Assembly (NCBI RefSeq): GCF_030145185.1
Contig: NZ_JAQYWB010000011.1
Coordinates: forward strand, 1 to 64,000
Length of the DNA stretch: 64,000 nt
Source: Desulfoluna sp.
GTDB lineage: Bacteria; Desulfobacterota; Desulfobacteria; Desulfobacterales; Desulfolunaceae
Reading direction: 5' to 3'
Shown in pieces: positions 1 to 7,731 of this stretch. Position 1 is the stretch's first letter, and every line of letters begins with the position of its first letter. The position numbers and the translations under genes are program-made. The notes beneath the pieces were generated by a model, which saw only the letters and a program-made list of their open reading frames with translations, did not search any database and was not told where the DNA came from.

Positions 1-126
1 TTCCTCTCTCGCGGATTGTTTCTTCCGGGAGTTTAATTCCTTTGATCAGCCGAATCGCCGAGGTACGCGATCCGTATGCCAGGTGGTGTGGGAGGGCCCT
101 TCAGTGATGAGGGGTCCTATCCCGAT
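1..126 (+). mobile_element. 3' end of a group II intron (domains V and VI)
   Basis: The stretch folds like the terminal domains of a bacterial group II intron. At 54-89 a short hairpin has a CGCC/GGTG base, a TACG/CGTA upper stem and a two-base bulge on the 3' side, as domain V does. It is followed at 90-126 by a second hairpin closed by GGGA/TCCC with GG-CCCT/AGGGG-CC pairing and an unpaired A near the end, as in domain VI, and the end reads CCCGAT. The rest of the intron, including any maturase, lies outside the window to the left. The call rests on reading the fold by eye, so the intron class is not assigned. Confidence 0.62.
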
Positions 127-440
127 GTAAGCCGTGCTTCAATTCAAGATGTTCCGAAAACCCAAGGGCTTGGGGACAACTGAATGGAGAAGACCCTTCG
201 AACTGAAAGAAAGGAAACCGACTACCTTTGAGTTGCCGCCACCCCTCACGAACACGACAGCCTATGAACAAAACCGTAAAACGAGCCACCCTAAAACACC
301 AAAAACTGGGTTTGTGGCTACTGTTGGCACTGTTTTGCACGAGGGTACCCCTGTGACAAACAGTGGAAAAGTTCAAAGAACGAAACCCTTGGGCGAAGGG
401 GAAAGAACCACAACCCCTTACGTTTTTTGCAAGTTCCGAT
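127..440. other. Unassigned sequence between intron end and attC-like site
   Basis: No gene was recognised. Open frames of about 90-100 codons exist on both strands at 101-442, but they overlap each other, have no convincing ribosome binding site and give no familiar protein. It would be the 3' exon side of the intron insertion. Confidence 0.4.
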
Positions 441-576
441 AAGGCTTACAACGCCACACTTCACCCGACGGGCGCAGAAGCCTGACAGTATTTGATATTT
501 GACAATGAACGGCTAATGAATAGGCTTGAAAAGCCGCACTTGCGCCCGGTCGGTGTGCAAGTAATTGTTATCTCAG
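441..576 (-). other. Candidate integron attC recombination site
   Basis: Read on the minus strand, this begins ATAACAATTACTTGCACACC and ends GGCGTTGTAAGCC. The outer ends pair as ATAAC with GTTGT around the obligatory AAC/GTT cores. The inner arms CACCGACCGGGCGC and GCGCCCGTCGGGTG also pair, with a small bulge. The total of about 130 bp with a long variable centre is in the range of VCR-like attC sites. It starts about 23 bp after the stop codon of the gene ending at 599, which is where a cassette's attC belongs. The R' core does not match GTTRRRY exactly, so this remains a candidate. Confidence 0.5.
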
Positions 577-598
577 TCGATTTATTATTACAGCCCTT

Positions 599-1315
599 TT
601 ATTGTTCCTTATAGCCATATTTCAACTTCCCTTGCACTCTCATTACAGGACCTATAGCAAATGCTTCATATGGATTATTATTTATATCTGTTCGATTAAA
701 ACATGATTCCATTACACTTCCCAATAATACTTTAATAGATGTCTCTTCCGTCTTAATGCCAAGATCGTCTATTATTAATTGATGATACGGACCATCTCCA
801 TTTTGAAATAGTTTTAGCGATCCCTTATCAAATATAGATACTACATCAGGATAATTCTCTATTGAATTCTCTTTTCCTAAACTATCGTACATTTTTTTTA
901 AATCACTTCTGACCGATTTAAAACAGAAAGCATAGAAATCTATTTTATTATCTATTTTTTTAATACTATTGCATTTATCAATAATATCTTTATATTCCTC
1001 TTTATTAAAATTAGATTTCACCTCAATTGCACAAACTACAGCATTTTTATTAGCAACAACAAATTTATTTTCTCTTAAAAAATATGCAGAAGGATAATTT
1101 TCATCTATTATTAGAATATCCATTTGTTTTGAAGAGCTTTTACTTTCATGATCATATACAAAGCCAGAATTAATAGAAAAGCGATTAGAAATAAAATTTC
1201 CCAGATATTCAACTAATACAGCTTCCCTATATTCACCAATTGTTAAATTGTGACTTGTATATTTTTTTATTTTCTCAAATTTCAAACTTATATCTTTTAC
1301 TGCATTTTCAAACAT
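599..1315 (-). CDS. DUF6602-like protein, PD-(D/E)XK nuclease type
   Basis: A 238-residue soluble protein that resembles the DUF6602 family. Near residue 66 it has MDILIID, and about 25 residues later CAIEVKSN. This D...ExK spacing fits the metal-binding core of PD-(D/E)XK nucleases, so DNA cleavage is possible but not shown. The ATG has a good ribosome binding site (GAGGAAATA). The coding sequence is strikingly AT-rich, with long A/T runs, against GC-rich neighbours, so recent transfer is likely. It is directly followed by a candidate attC site, as a single-gene integron cassette would be. Related proteins are often found in defence or cassette settings; the role here is unknown. Confidence 0.75.
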   Translation of the reverse strand: MFENAVKDISLKFEKIKKYTSHNLTIGEYREAVLVEYLGNFISNRFSINSGFVYDHESKSSSKQMDILIIDENYPSAYFLRENKFVVANKNAVVCAIEVKSNFNKEEYKDIIDKCNSIKKIDNKIDFYAFCFKSVRSDLKKMYDSLGKENSIENYPDVVSIFDKGSLKLFQNGDGPYHQLIIDDLGIKTEETSIKVLLGSVMESCFNRTDINNNPYEAFAIGPVMRVQGKLKYGYKEQ

Positions 1316-1860
1316 TATTTCCTCAGCAAAAATTTATTTAACACATATACATAATATATATTATTCGTCACTATTAATCCAACTGTCAAAATTTAATATT
1401 CAGTACTGTCGATCTATATCCTCATTGTAGATAACATTATGAATAACCCGCCAATTTTTCAATCTATCACCTATATAGGCCTGAACCTCGGACAGGTTAT
1501 CCGATATCCAAGGGGATAAAGTGGAAAATTGGAAGGGGTTGGGTTCCATGTTTTAATGTTCAATACTACCGAACAAGTTGTCCAGTTATTGAGGATGAGA
1601 TCATAGTTCGTATGACAAATCAAGAATGGATTGCCGTATCATTCGCAACAGACTTTATTTGTTGTGCTATAGGCCAAAAAAGTTTTTTTGCGTTCTGTTT
1701 TGAGCCTGATAGGAGACCGCATGAAATATTGATATACCTGCCTTTGGTTTTCCATGTTTTGCCTTGAATAGCCTGATAGATGGCCATAAGTCTACCTTAG
1801 ACCGCTGATATGTGCCGTTTTCCATGTTTACCCTTTAATAATCCGCCATGAAACAAGTTC
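1316..1860. other. AT-rich intergenic region upstream of the cassette gene
   Basis: No gene seen. The first ~60 bp upstream of the cassette ATG are almost pure A/T (TAATATATATTATG on the minus strand) and could hold its promoter. Around 1440-1500 the minus strand has GGATAACC and GGGTTATTC as complementary ends about 50 bp apart, a weak second attC-like signal without inner arms. Composition rises to GC-rich beyond about 1800. Confidence 0.4.
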
Positions 1861-2216
1861 GTATGCCCCCTACTATTGAAGGTACGAAAAATGGAACTCT
1901 TGCGACCCGGATCCACCCTGAAGCAGTGGGACCCGGCCAGACAGATTCCTTGTTTCGGCCCCCTTCGTGTTCTCATCACTCTTTCTCGCTCCCAGGCTCT
2001 GTCCGGCACTTATCCTTGTGATCATGCAATACAAATTTTTGCTATCGCACCACTTAATGGGTAAGTGCCGGGCTCTGCCTGGGCGTTTCGGGTGCAAGGC
2101 TCCGCCTTGCCGGTACGAAAAGTCGTCATGCTGGAGTGAAACTCACAGATTGCTGGGCTTCAAGCATGGAGGCGGAGCCTCCGGAGAGCATTACCAGGCA
2201 GAGCCTGGGAACGAGA
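1861..2216. repeat. Region of CAGGCTCTGCCTGG-type short repeats
   Basis: Several variants of a short palindromic element lie here: CCCAGGCTCTGTCC near 1990, GGGCTCTGCCTGGGCG near 2072, GCAAGGCTCCGCCTTGC near 2093 and CCAGGCAGAGCCTGGGAACG near 2193. No coding sequence is supported. The sequence looks like nested intergenic repeat insertions. Confidence 0.55.
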
Positions 2217-2379
2217 GAAGTGACGGTAACTTATGCGCTTGCGATGCATGGGGCACCTCCTCACCCTTCACGCGAATGCGGACGCGGGGTGCTTCACGTA
2301 CCGATAGCCGGGGAGCAATTGCAAACCTGCTTTGAAGGTGTTTTTCACTATAGTGGCTTCGCCACCCTTGCCGCCGGAG
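2217..2379 (+). repeat. Direct repeat copy A (~163 bp)
   Basis: First of two near-identical copies. It runs from GAAGTGACGGTAAC through GCGCTTGCGATGCATGGGGC and CCGATAGCCGGGGAGC to CACCCTTGCCGCCGGAG. The last ~60 bp belong to the dispersed TTTCAAGGTG...TTGCCGCCGGAGGC family described elsewhere in this window. The copies differ at scattered single bases, so the duplication is not brand new. Confidence 0.85.
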
Positions 2380-2414
2380 TGATTCCGGTTCATGTCAACC
2401 CATGAATTGATACG

Positions 2415-2580
2415 GAAGTAACGGTAAATTATGCGCTTGCGACGCATGGGGCACCTCCTCACCCTTCACGCGAATGCGGACGCGAGGTGCTTCAAGTACC
2501 GATAGCCGGGGAGCATTCGCAAACCCGCTTTCAAGGTGTTTTTCGCTATAGTGGCTTCGCCACCCTTGCCGCCGGAGGCA
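2415..2580 (+). repeat. Direct repeat copy B (~165 bp)
   Basis: Second copy, about 198 bp downstream of copy A in the same orientation. It has GCATTCGCAAACCCGCTTTC where copy A has a slightly altered version, and it ends in the canonical GCCGCCGGAGGCA. It looks like the better preserved member of the pair. Confidence 0.85.
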
Positions 2581-2654
2581 TTGCTTTTTGTTGATCACGA
2601 TCGGTCGATAAGGAAGAGGGGGGGGCGGGAAGTATCTGTATCCCGTAATTGCGT

Positions 2655-2688
2655 CAGCCGGACCGCAGTCGCGCGTGCGGTCCGGCTG
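2655..2688. repeat. Perfect 13-bp GC-rich inverted repeat
   Basis: CAGCCGGACCGCA and TGCGGTCCGGCTG are perfectly complementary around an 8-base loop. There is no T run on either side, so it is not an obvious intrinsic terminator, and no gene abuts it. Confidence 0.8.
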
Positions 2689-3040
2689 GCGCCGGGGTGT
2701 TGCTGTGCTCAAAAAAGAAGGCGCTAAAAGCAGGTGGCAGGCCATGGATGACGGTCCCGAAGTCGCTGCTCTTTTAGCCCGGATATTTCATGAAAAAACG
2801 ATCGATTCAAAGCAATAGGCAATTATTGCAATGAGCTATTGCGGAAGATTCAGTCATTTCAAAAATACAAAATGTAATTCACGGTTATCTGTTCGCTTTT
2901 CTCACCCGACTCGTGAAATATTCGGGTTAGAAACGAAATTTTAATAAGTCGTACAAACTTTAACCTTCGCAGAGAAACGCATACTGTTTCTTAAAAGGCC
3001 GCTGTGATTTGACCCGAGGAACGAGGGGCAAAACACAGCG
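2689..3040. other. Intergenic stretch without a recognised gene
   Basis: Nothing coding was recognised. It contains two copies of a short motif seen elsewhere in the window: CGGATATTTCATG at 2780-2792, and a variant CGTGAAATATTCGGG at 2912-2926. Confidence 0.5.
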
Positions 3041-3081
3041 GTAACCCGCTTTCAAGGTGGCTCACCTTGCCGCCGGAGGCA
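3041..3081 (+). repeat. Dispersed CAAGGTGGCTCACCTTG / GCCGCCGGAGGC repeat
   Basis: ACCCGCTTTCAAGGTGGC followed by TCACCTTGCCGCCGGAGGC. AAGGTG and CACCTT form a small hairpin. It sits just after the stop codon of the tolC-like gene on the minus strand. Other copies are at 2322-2379, 2513-2580, 19338-19387, 21901-21947, 22081-22120 and 29971-30017. Confidence 0.8.
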
Positions 3082-3100
3082 TGTTTTTATGACCTATGAC

Positions 3101-4390
3101 CTATGACCTGTTTTCATGGCCTGTTTCATACCCTTCTGTCAGGCGCAGGAGGGTAAAGTGGGTGGCAAAGACATCGGTCTGGGCCGAGATGTGGTTGAAC
3201 CGGGCGCGGGAGAGGTTGAAGATGGCGTCCAGGACCTCGGTGGAGGTGGCGACTCCCTGGGCAAAGGCCAGGTCGGTGATTCGGAGGTTCTCTTCGGCTT
3301 CGTTGAGGCCGGATTGGGCCACGCCCAGGTTGTCGATGGCCACGTCTCGATCGAGGATGGCGTTGTCGAAGCGTGTGGTCAGGCTGTTTTCAAGTTCTCT
3401 GAGCTGGTGGCGCAGGGCGGTTTCGGTCAGGGCTGCCTGGCTGATGGTGGCCTCTTTTTTCAGGCCGTCGAAGAGGTTCATGGAGACCGATGCGGTGAGG
3501 CGGACGTCGTCGCCGTTCACGTCTGAGGAGCCAAAGCTGTAGTCATCCAGATAGAGGCTGCTGTAGGTGGCCGACAGATCCACGCGGGGCATGTAGGCGG
3601 CGCGGGCGGCTTTTTTTTGCATGGCGGCACCGGTGAGGGTCTCTTTCAGGGAGAGGAGGTCACTGTTTCGGGAGAGAAGGGTTGCCTTACCTGCTTCGGC
3701 CTCCATGACGGTGGGTATTTTTTTGAAAAGGGAAAAATTCAGGGCGGTGATTTCTTCCTCGGTGAGAGGGCGGCCCACGGTCAGGGCCAGGGTGTTGAGG
3801 GCGGAGGTGATGTTGGCCCGGGTGCGTCGTTCGGTCTGGACCGCGTTGTCCATCTCTACCTTGACAGAGAGGAGATCTCGTTTTTTAAGGACCCCCACCT
3901 TGTATTTCAGCTCCATCTCCCGGTATCGGTCCCGGTAGAGGCGGACGGCGTCTTCGGCGACCTTGAGGTTCTGCCGGCTTCGGTAGACACCGAGGTAGGC
4001 CAGGGCCACGTTCTGGCTGACATCCTGGCGGGTAGATTTCAGGTTGAATTGCCCGGCTTCAGCGCCTGATTTGGCGGCCTTCAGGGTGTAGGAATCTGAA
4101 AATCCGGCAAAGAGGTTCAGGGAGATGCTGCCTTGAAACGCGTCGTTTTTCTCTTGGTTCTTGAGAATGGTATCATGGTTGTAGCGATTGGCTTTGTAGC
4201 CGACGTCTACGCTGGGAAGAAAAGGACTCCTCGCCTCCTGAACCTTTTTATCGGCGATGGCGGCCTGGGCCGAGGCGGCTTTCACGCTGTGCCGGCCGGC
4301 CAGGGCCTCCTGTTGCAATTCGGGCAGGGTCAGAGCGTGGAGGGGAGAGGCGGCCAGGCAAAGGGCCGTCAGAACAAGAAATCGTTTCAT
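3101..4390 (-). CDS. TolC-family outer-membrane efflux channel
   Basis: A 429-residue protein with a clear Sec signal peptide (MKRFLVLTALCLAASPLHA) and two repeated alpha-helical halves typical of the OEP/TolC fold. The first half carries a long coiled region with RLYRDRYREMELKYKVGVLK near residue 150; the second mirrors it near residue 370 (NLRITDLAFAQGVATSTEVL). The family forms trimeric outer-membrane ducts for RND or ABC pumps. It is the last gene of the tetR-adaptor-pump-channel operon and should supply the exit duct for that pump. A GAGGT ribosome binding site precedes the ATG. A strong hairpin in the 94-bp gap after the pump gene may adjust its expression. Confidence 0.92.
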   Translation of the reverse strand: MKRFLVLTALCLAASPLHALTLPELQQEALAGRHSVKAASAQAAIADKKVQEARSPFLPSVDVGYKANRYNHDTILKNQEKNDAFQGSISLNLFAGFSDSYTLKAAKSGAEAGQFNLKSTRQDVSQNVALAYLGVYRSRQNLKVAEDAVRLYRDRYREMELKYKVGVLKKRDLLSVKVEMDNAVQTERRTRANITSALNTLALTVGRPLTEEEITALNFSLFKKIPTVMEAEAGKATLLSRNSDLLSLKETLTGAAMQKKAARAAYMPRVDLSATYSSLYLDDYSFGSSDVNGDDVRLTASVSMNLFDGLKKEATISQAALTETALRHQLRELENSLTTRFDNAILDRDVAIDNLGVAQSGLNEAEENLRITDLAFAQGVATSTEVLDAIFNLSRARFNHISAQTDVFATHFTLLRLTEGYETGHENRS

Positions 4391-4410
4391 GGATATACCT
4401 CATTGATGTT

Positions 4411-4448
4411 CACCCGGGCCGAGAGGGTCGGCCCGGGTGGTTTTTTTT
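4411..4448 (+). terminator. GC-rich hairpin with T run between pump and tolC genes
   Basis: CACCCGGGCCG and CGGCCCGGGTG form a perfect 11-bp stem followed on the plus strand by a run of eight T. In this orientation it would end antisense transcripts. On the coding (minus) strand it is only an intercistronic hairpin, with no U tract after it. Confidence 0.6.
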
Positions 4449-4484
4449 GTGTCTTACTGCAGGTACCTGATCGACTGCGTCTCG

Positions 4485-7400
4485 TTACGCTTTAGCTTGG
4501 GTCTCTTTCTCTTCCCAGCCGATGAAGAAGGAGAGCAGGGCGGGAATCACAAAGAGGGTGAAGAGGGTGGACATGGCCATCCCTCCCAGGAGCACACTGC
4601 CGATGCCACGGTAGAGTTCCGAACCGGAGTCTGTGGCCAGGACCAGGGGCAGAAACCCGGAGATGCTGGTGCAGACACTCATGAAGATGGGACGGATTCG
4701 GGTGCGGACAGCGTCTTTGATGGCTTCGACCCCTTTGAGGTTCTCGTAGCGCACGTTGTTCAGGGATTGGTGCACGATGAGGATGGCGTTGTTGACCACC
4801 GTTCCCACCAGAATAATAAATCCCAGCATGGTGAGAACGTCTAAGGGTTGCCTTGCCACGAGCAGGTCCACCAGTCTCAGGCCGATGAATCCGCCGGCGG
4901 CGGCCAGGGGCACGGAGAAGAGAATGATGAAGGGGTAGAGAAAGTTCTCAAAGAGGGCCGCCATCAGTAGATAGGTGATGAGAATCGCCAGCACCAGGTT
5001 CCACTTCAGGGCGTTGAAGGTCTCCACCAGTTTGTCGGCGTTGCCGCCCAGTTTGACTTTGACCCCGGAGAGCTGTCCGGTCTCTATCAGGCCGTCCACC
5101 GTAGAGCGGATGGTCTCCATGGCTTCCTGCAGGGGAATTTCAATGGGGGGGGTGATCTCCAGGCGGATGTTGCGCCTTTTTTCCAGTCGGTCGATCTGGG
5201 TCATGCCGTGATCGTAGGAGAGGGTGGCCACGTCACCCACGCGCACCAGCTGGCCGAGATTGTTGACCATGGGGGCGGAGAGAATCGCTTCGGGGGTCTG
5301 GAAGTCCTTTTCCTCGCTGCGTACCACCAGGTCGATGCGGTCTTTACCGTCAGGACTGAAGTCGGCCACTTTTCGGCCGTCCATCAACACGTCCACATAG
5401 ATGCCCAGCTGTTCTTCCGTCAGCCCGTTGGCCGCGAGTTTGTTTTTGTCCGGGATGATGCGGCCTTCGGGGTAGGCGATCTCCAGGGAGGGGACGGGTC
5501 GGATCTGGGACTTCGGCACCGCCTGCCCAACAGCCCCCATCAGGGAAAATCCGGCCTGAACGATGGCGCTCATCTTATCCCCTGAAATGTTGAGGTCGAT
5601 GGTGCGCCCTTTGCCGAGTCCGGTTTCAAAGATGCCAGGCTGAAGGCTGATGCCGAACATGCCGGGCATGGAGTTGATGATGCGGTTCATGGCCGGAATC
5701 AGTTCACCGGCACGGGTTTCGTCTTCATCCACGCAGGTGACGCCGAAGATGCTGATCATATCGGCGGAGAGGTAGAAGACGTTTTTAACCAGGGGCAGGC
5801 CTTCCCCTGTGTCTTTGCGATATTTTTCCGTCTCTTGAAAGATGTAATCGCCCACTTCGTGACGCTTCTCTGCGGAGTAGCCGGGGGGCGGTACCAAGAC
5901 GTTCATGATGAAGTTCTGGTTGCCCTGGGGCAGGTATTCGGCCTTGGGCATCAGCGCCCAGGCGATGAAAATGGCGACCGATGTGAAGGTAACCACACAG
6001 CCCACGCGGGTGACGACGTTCTTCAGGCAGAAGTTGGAGACGCCCATGATACTCGAGATAAAGAGATCTCCGAGTTTGCCGATGACCCCCCCCTTGGCTT
6101 CAGCCGGACCTTTTTTGCGGTAGATGAGGTGCATAAAGGAGGGGATGACGGTGATGGAGACGAAAAGGCTCAGGAGAATAGCCGAGGTGATGGCGATGGC
6201 GATGTCTCGAAAGAGCTGGCCCGCTTCCTGTCTCATGAAAATGACGGGGAGAAAGACCGCCACGGTGGTGAGCGTCGAGGCGATGACGGCTCCGTACACC
6301 TCTTTGGTGCCTTCGTAGACGGCATCAAAGGACTTTTTTCCGAGTTTGAGATGGCGGTCGATGTTTTCGAGCACCACAATGGAGTTGTCCACCAGCATCC
6401 CCACGGCAAAGGAGATACCGGCCAGGCTCACCACGTTCAGGTTACGGCCCATGAGCCAGAGGGAGATGAAGGTGCCGATGGCCGAGATGGGAATGGCTAT
6501 GCCGATGGTGGCGGTGGAGCGTACGCTTCGAAGGAAGGTGATCAGCACCAGGATGGCCAGGGCCGCCCCGATGAGGACGTTTTTCTTCATGGTGGCGATG
6601 GAGCGGTTGATGTAGGGCGCTTCATCATAGGACCAGTTGATGTAAAGCCCCCGCTGGGCCAGCACATCTTTGTTGAGGCGATCCACCTCTTTTCTGACGC
6701 GGTCCACGATTTCAAGGACGTTGCCGCCCTTTTGCTTTTTCACGCCGATGACGATCCCTTCGTCCCCGTTTTCCATGACCGAGACAAACTGGGGCTCGTA
6801 GCCGATGCGGGAGGTGGCGATGTCCTTGAGGAGAACGTGGGTGATGCCGTCATTCATGATCACCACGTCCATGGGATCTGAGGCATTCTGGAATTTGGAG
6901 GTGGTGCGGATGCGGTAATTTCGCCGGTCGATGCCGAGGACACCGGCGGAGATGTCGTTGTTGGCAGCTGTGACGCGCGCGATGACCTGGTTGATGGTGA
7001 TGCCTCTCCGGGCCATTTTTTCGGGATCCAGGACGATCTCCAGCTGATCCTTGGTGCCCCCGAAGACCATGAGGGAGGCCACGCCTTCGACACGTTCGAT
7101 GTACTGTTTGATCTCGTTTTCAAAGAAGGTGCGCTGGGTGAGAATGTTGGTGCCGCTTCCATGAATGGCGCGGCACTGCATCCAGATGATGGGGCGCGTG
7201 GAGCCCCCGGAGCTGGAGATCACCGGTTCAAAGACGTTGTCCGGATAGTTGAAGACCTCGTTGAGTTTGTTGGAGACGCGGAAGAGCGCGGTGTCCACAT
7301 CGGTCGAAAGGTCGAAGGTGAGGGTGATCGTGGCGTAGTCGTTGTAGCTGGAGCTCTCCATTTTTTGAAGGCCCTGGAGGCTTTTAAGCTTGTCCTCCTG

Positions 7401-7598
7401 CTTTTCGATGACCTCGGTCTCCAGCTCGCTGGGGCTGGCCCCGGGCCAGGCGGTCAGCACCTCGATCTCTGGGAGCTCGGTGTCGGGTGCCAGTTGCACA
7501 GGCAGCTTGGTGAGCCCGATGATGCCGAAAAGAACGATCATGATCACCATCACCGCGGCGGTGACGGGTCGTTGGATGGAAAATTTAATCAGATCCAT
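4485..7598 (-). CDS. RND multidrug/solute efflux pump (AcrB/CzcA superfamily)
   Basis: About 1037 residues, the usual size of a hydrophobe/amphiphile RND pump. MDLIKFSIQRPV at the start is the classic first transmembrane entry. The TM4 motif reads GISFAVGMLVDNSIVVLENI, with the conserved Asp used in proton relay. Two large periplasmic loops and a second TM block (LGFIILVGTVVNNAILIVHQ) follow. It works in the inner membrane with the adaptor encoded upstream and the TolC-like channel downstream. An open frame extends nine codons further to an ATG at 7625, but that ATG lacks a ribosome binding site, whereas AGCGAGGG precedes the start chosen here. Substrate unknown. Confidence 0.94.
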   Translation of the reverse strand: MDLIKFSIQRPVTAAVMVIMIVLFGIIGLTKLPVQLAPDTELPEIEVLTAWPGASPSELETEVIEKQEDKLKSLQGLQKMESSSYNDYATITLTFDLSTDVDTALFRVSNKLNEVFNYPDNVFEPVISSSGGSTRPIIWMQCRAIHGSGTNILTQRTFFENEIKQYIERVEGVASLMVFGGTKDQLEIVLDPEKMARRGITINQVIARVTAANNDISAGVLGIDRRNYRIRTTSKFQNASDPMDVVIMNDGITHVLLKDIATSRIGYEPQFVSVMENGDEGIVIGVKKQKGGNVLEIVDRVRKEVDRLNKDVLAQRGLYINWSYDEAPYINRSIATMKKNVLIGAALAILVLITFLRSVRSTATIGIAIPISAIGTFISLWLMGRNLNVVSLAGISFAVGMLVDNSIVVLENIDRHLKLGKKSFDAVYEGTKEVYGAVIASTLTTVAVFLPVIFMRQEAGQLFRDIAIAITSAILLSLFVSITVIPSFMHLIYRKKGPAEAKGGVIGKLGDLFISSIMGVSNFCLKNVVTRVGCVVTFTSVAIFIAWALMPKAEYLPQGNQNFIMNVLVPPPGYSAEKRHEVGDYIFQETEKYRKDTGEGLPLVKNVFYLSADMISIFGVTCVDEDETRAGELIPAMNRIINSMPGMFGISLQPGIFETGLGKGRTIDLNISGDKMSAIVQAGFSLMGAVGQAVPKSQIRPVPSLEIAYPEGRIIPDKNKLAANGLTEEQLGIYVDVLMDGRKVADFSPDGKDRIDLVVRSEEKDFQTPEAILSAPMVNNLGQLVRVGDVATLSYDHGMTQIDRLEKRRNIRLEITPPIEIPLQEAMETIRSTVDGLIETGQLSGVKVKLGGNADKLVETFNALKWNLVLAILITYLLMAALFENFLYPFIILFSVPLAAAGGFIGLRLVDLLVARQPLDVLTMLGFIILVGTVVNNAILIVHQSLNNVRYENLKGVEAIKDAVRTRIRPIFMSVCTSISGFLPLVLATDSGSELYRGIGSVLLGGMAMSTLFTLFVIPALLSFFIGWEEKETQAKA

Positions 7599-7644
7599 GG
7601 GTGGCTGGTATCCCTCGCTAATCATGTCATTGAATACCCGATAA

Positions 7645-7672
7645 GGCCGCCCCGTAAAAAGGGGGGGCGGCC
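7645..7672. repeat. Intercistronic GC hairpin between adaptor and pump genes
   Basis: GGCCGCCCC and GGGGCGGCC pair perfectly around an 11-base loop in the gap between the adaptor stop and pump start. It has no T run. With the hairpin at 4411-4440, both late junctions of this operon carry strong stems, which could protect or delimit mRNA segments. Confidence 0.65.
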
Positions 7673-7731
7673 AAGGCGTTCTTTACCGGTTGGCGGAACG
7701 CTTGATGGGGTCGGGCAGAAAACCGTGTTTT

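Noticed and set aside
134-442. 102-codon frame next to the intron end
   Set aside because: Overlaps a frame on the other strand, lacks a ribosome binding site and resembles nothing known.
5835-6881. Plus-strand open frame of 348 codons
   Set aside because: Antisense to the RND pump gene; the His/Asp/Gly-rich product is typical of an antisense frame.
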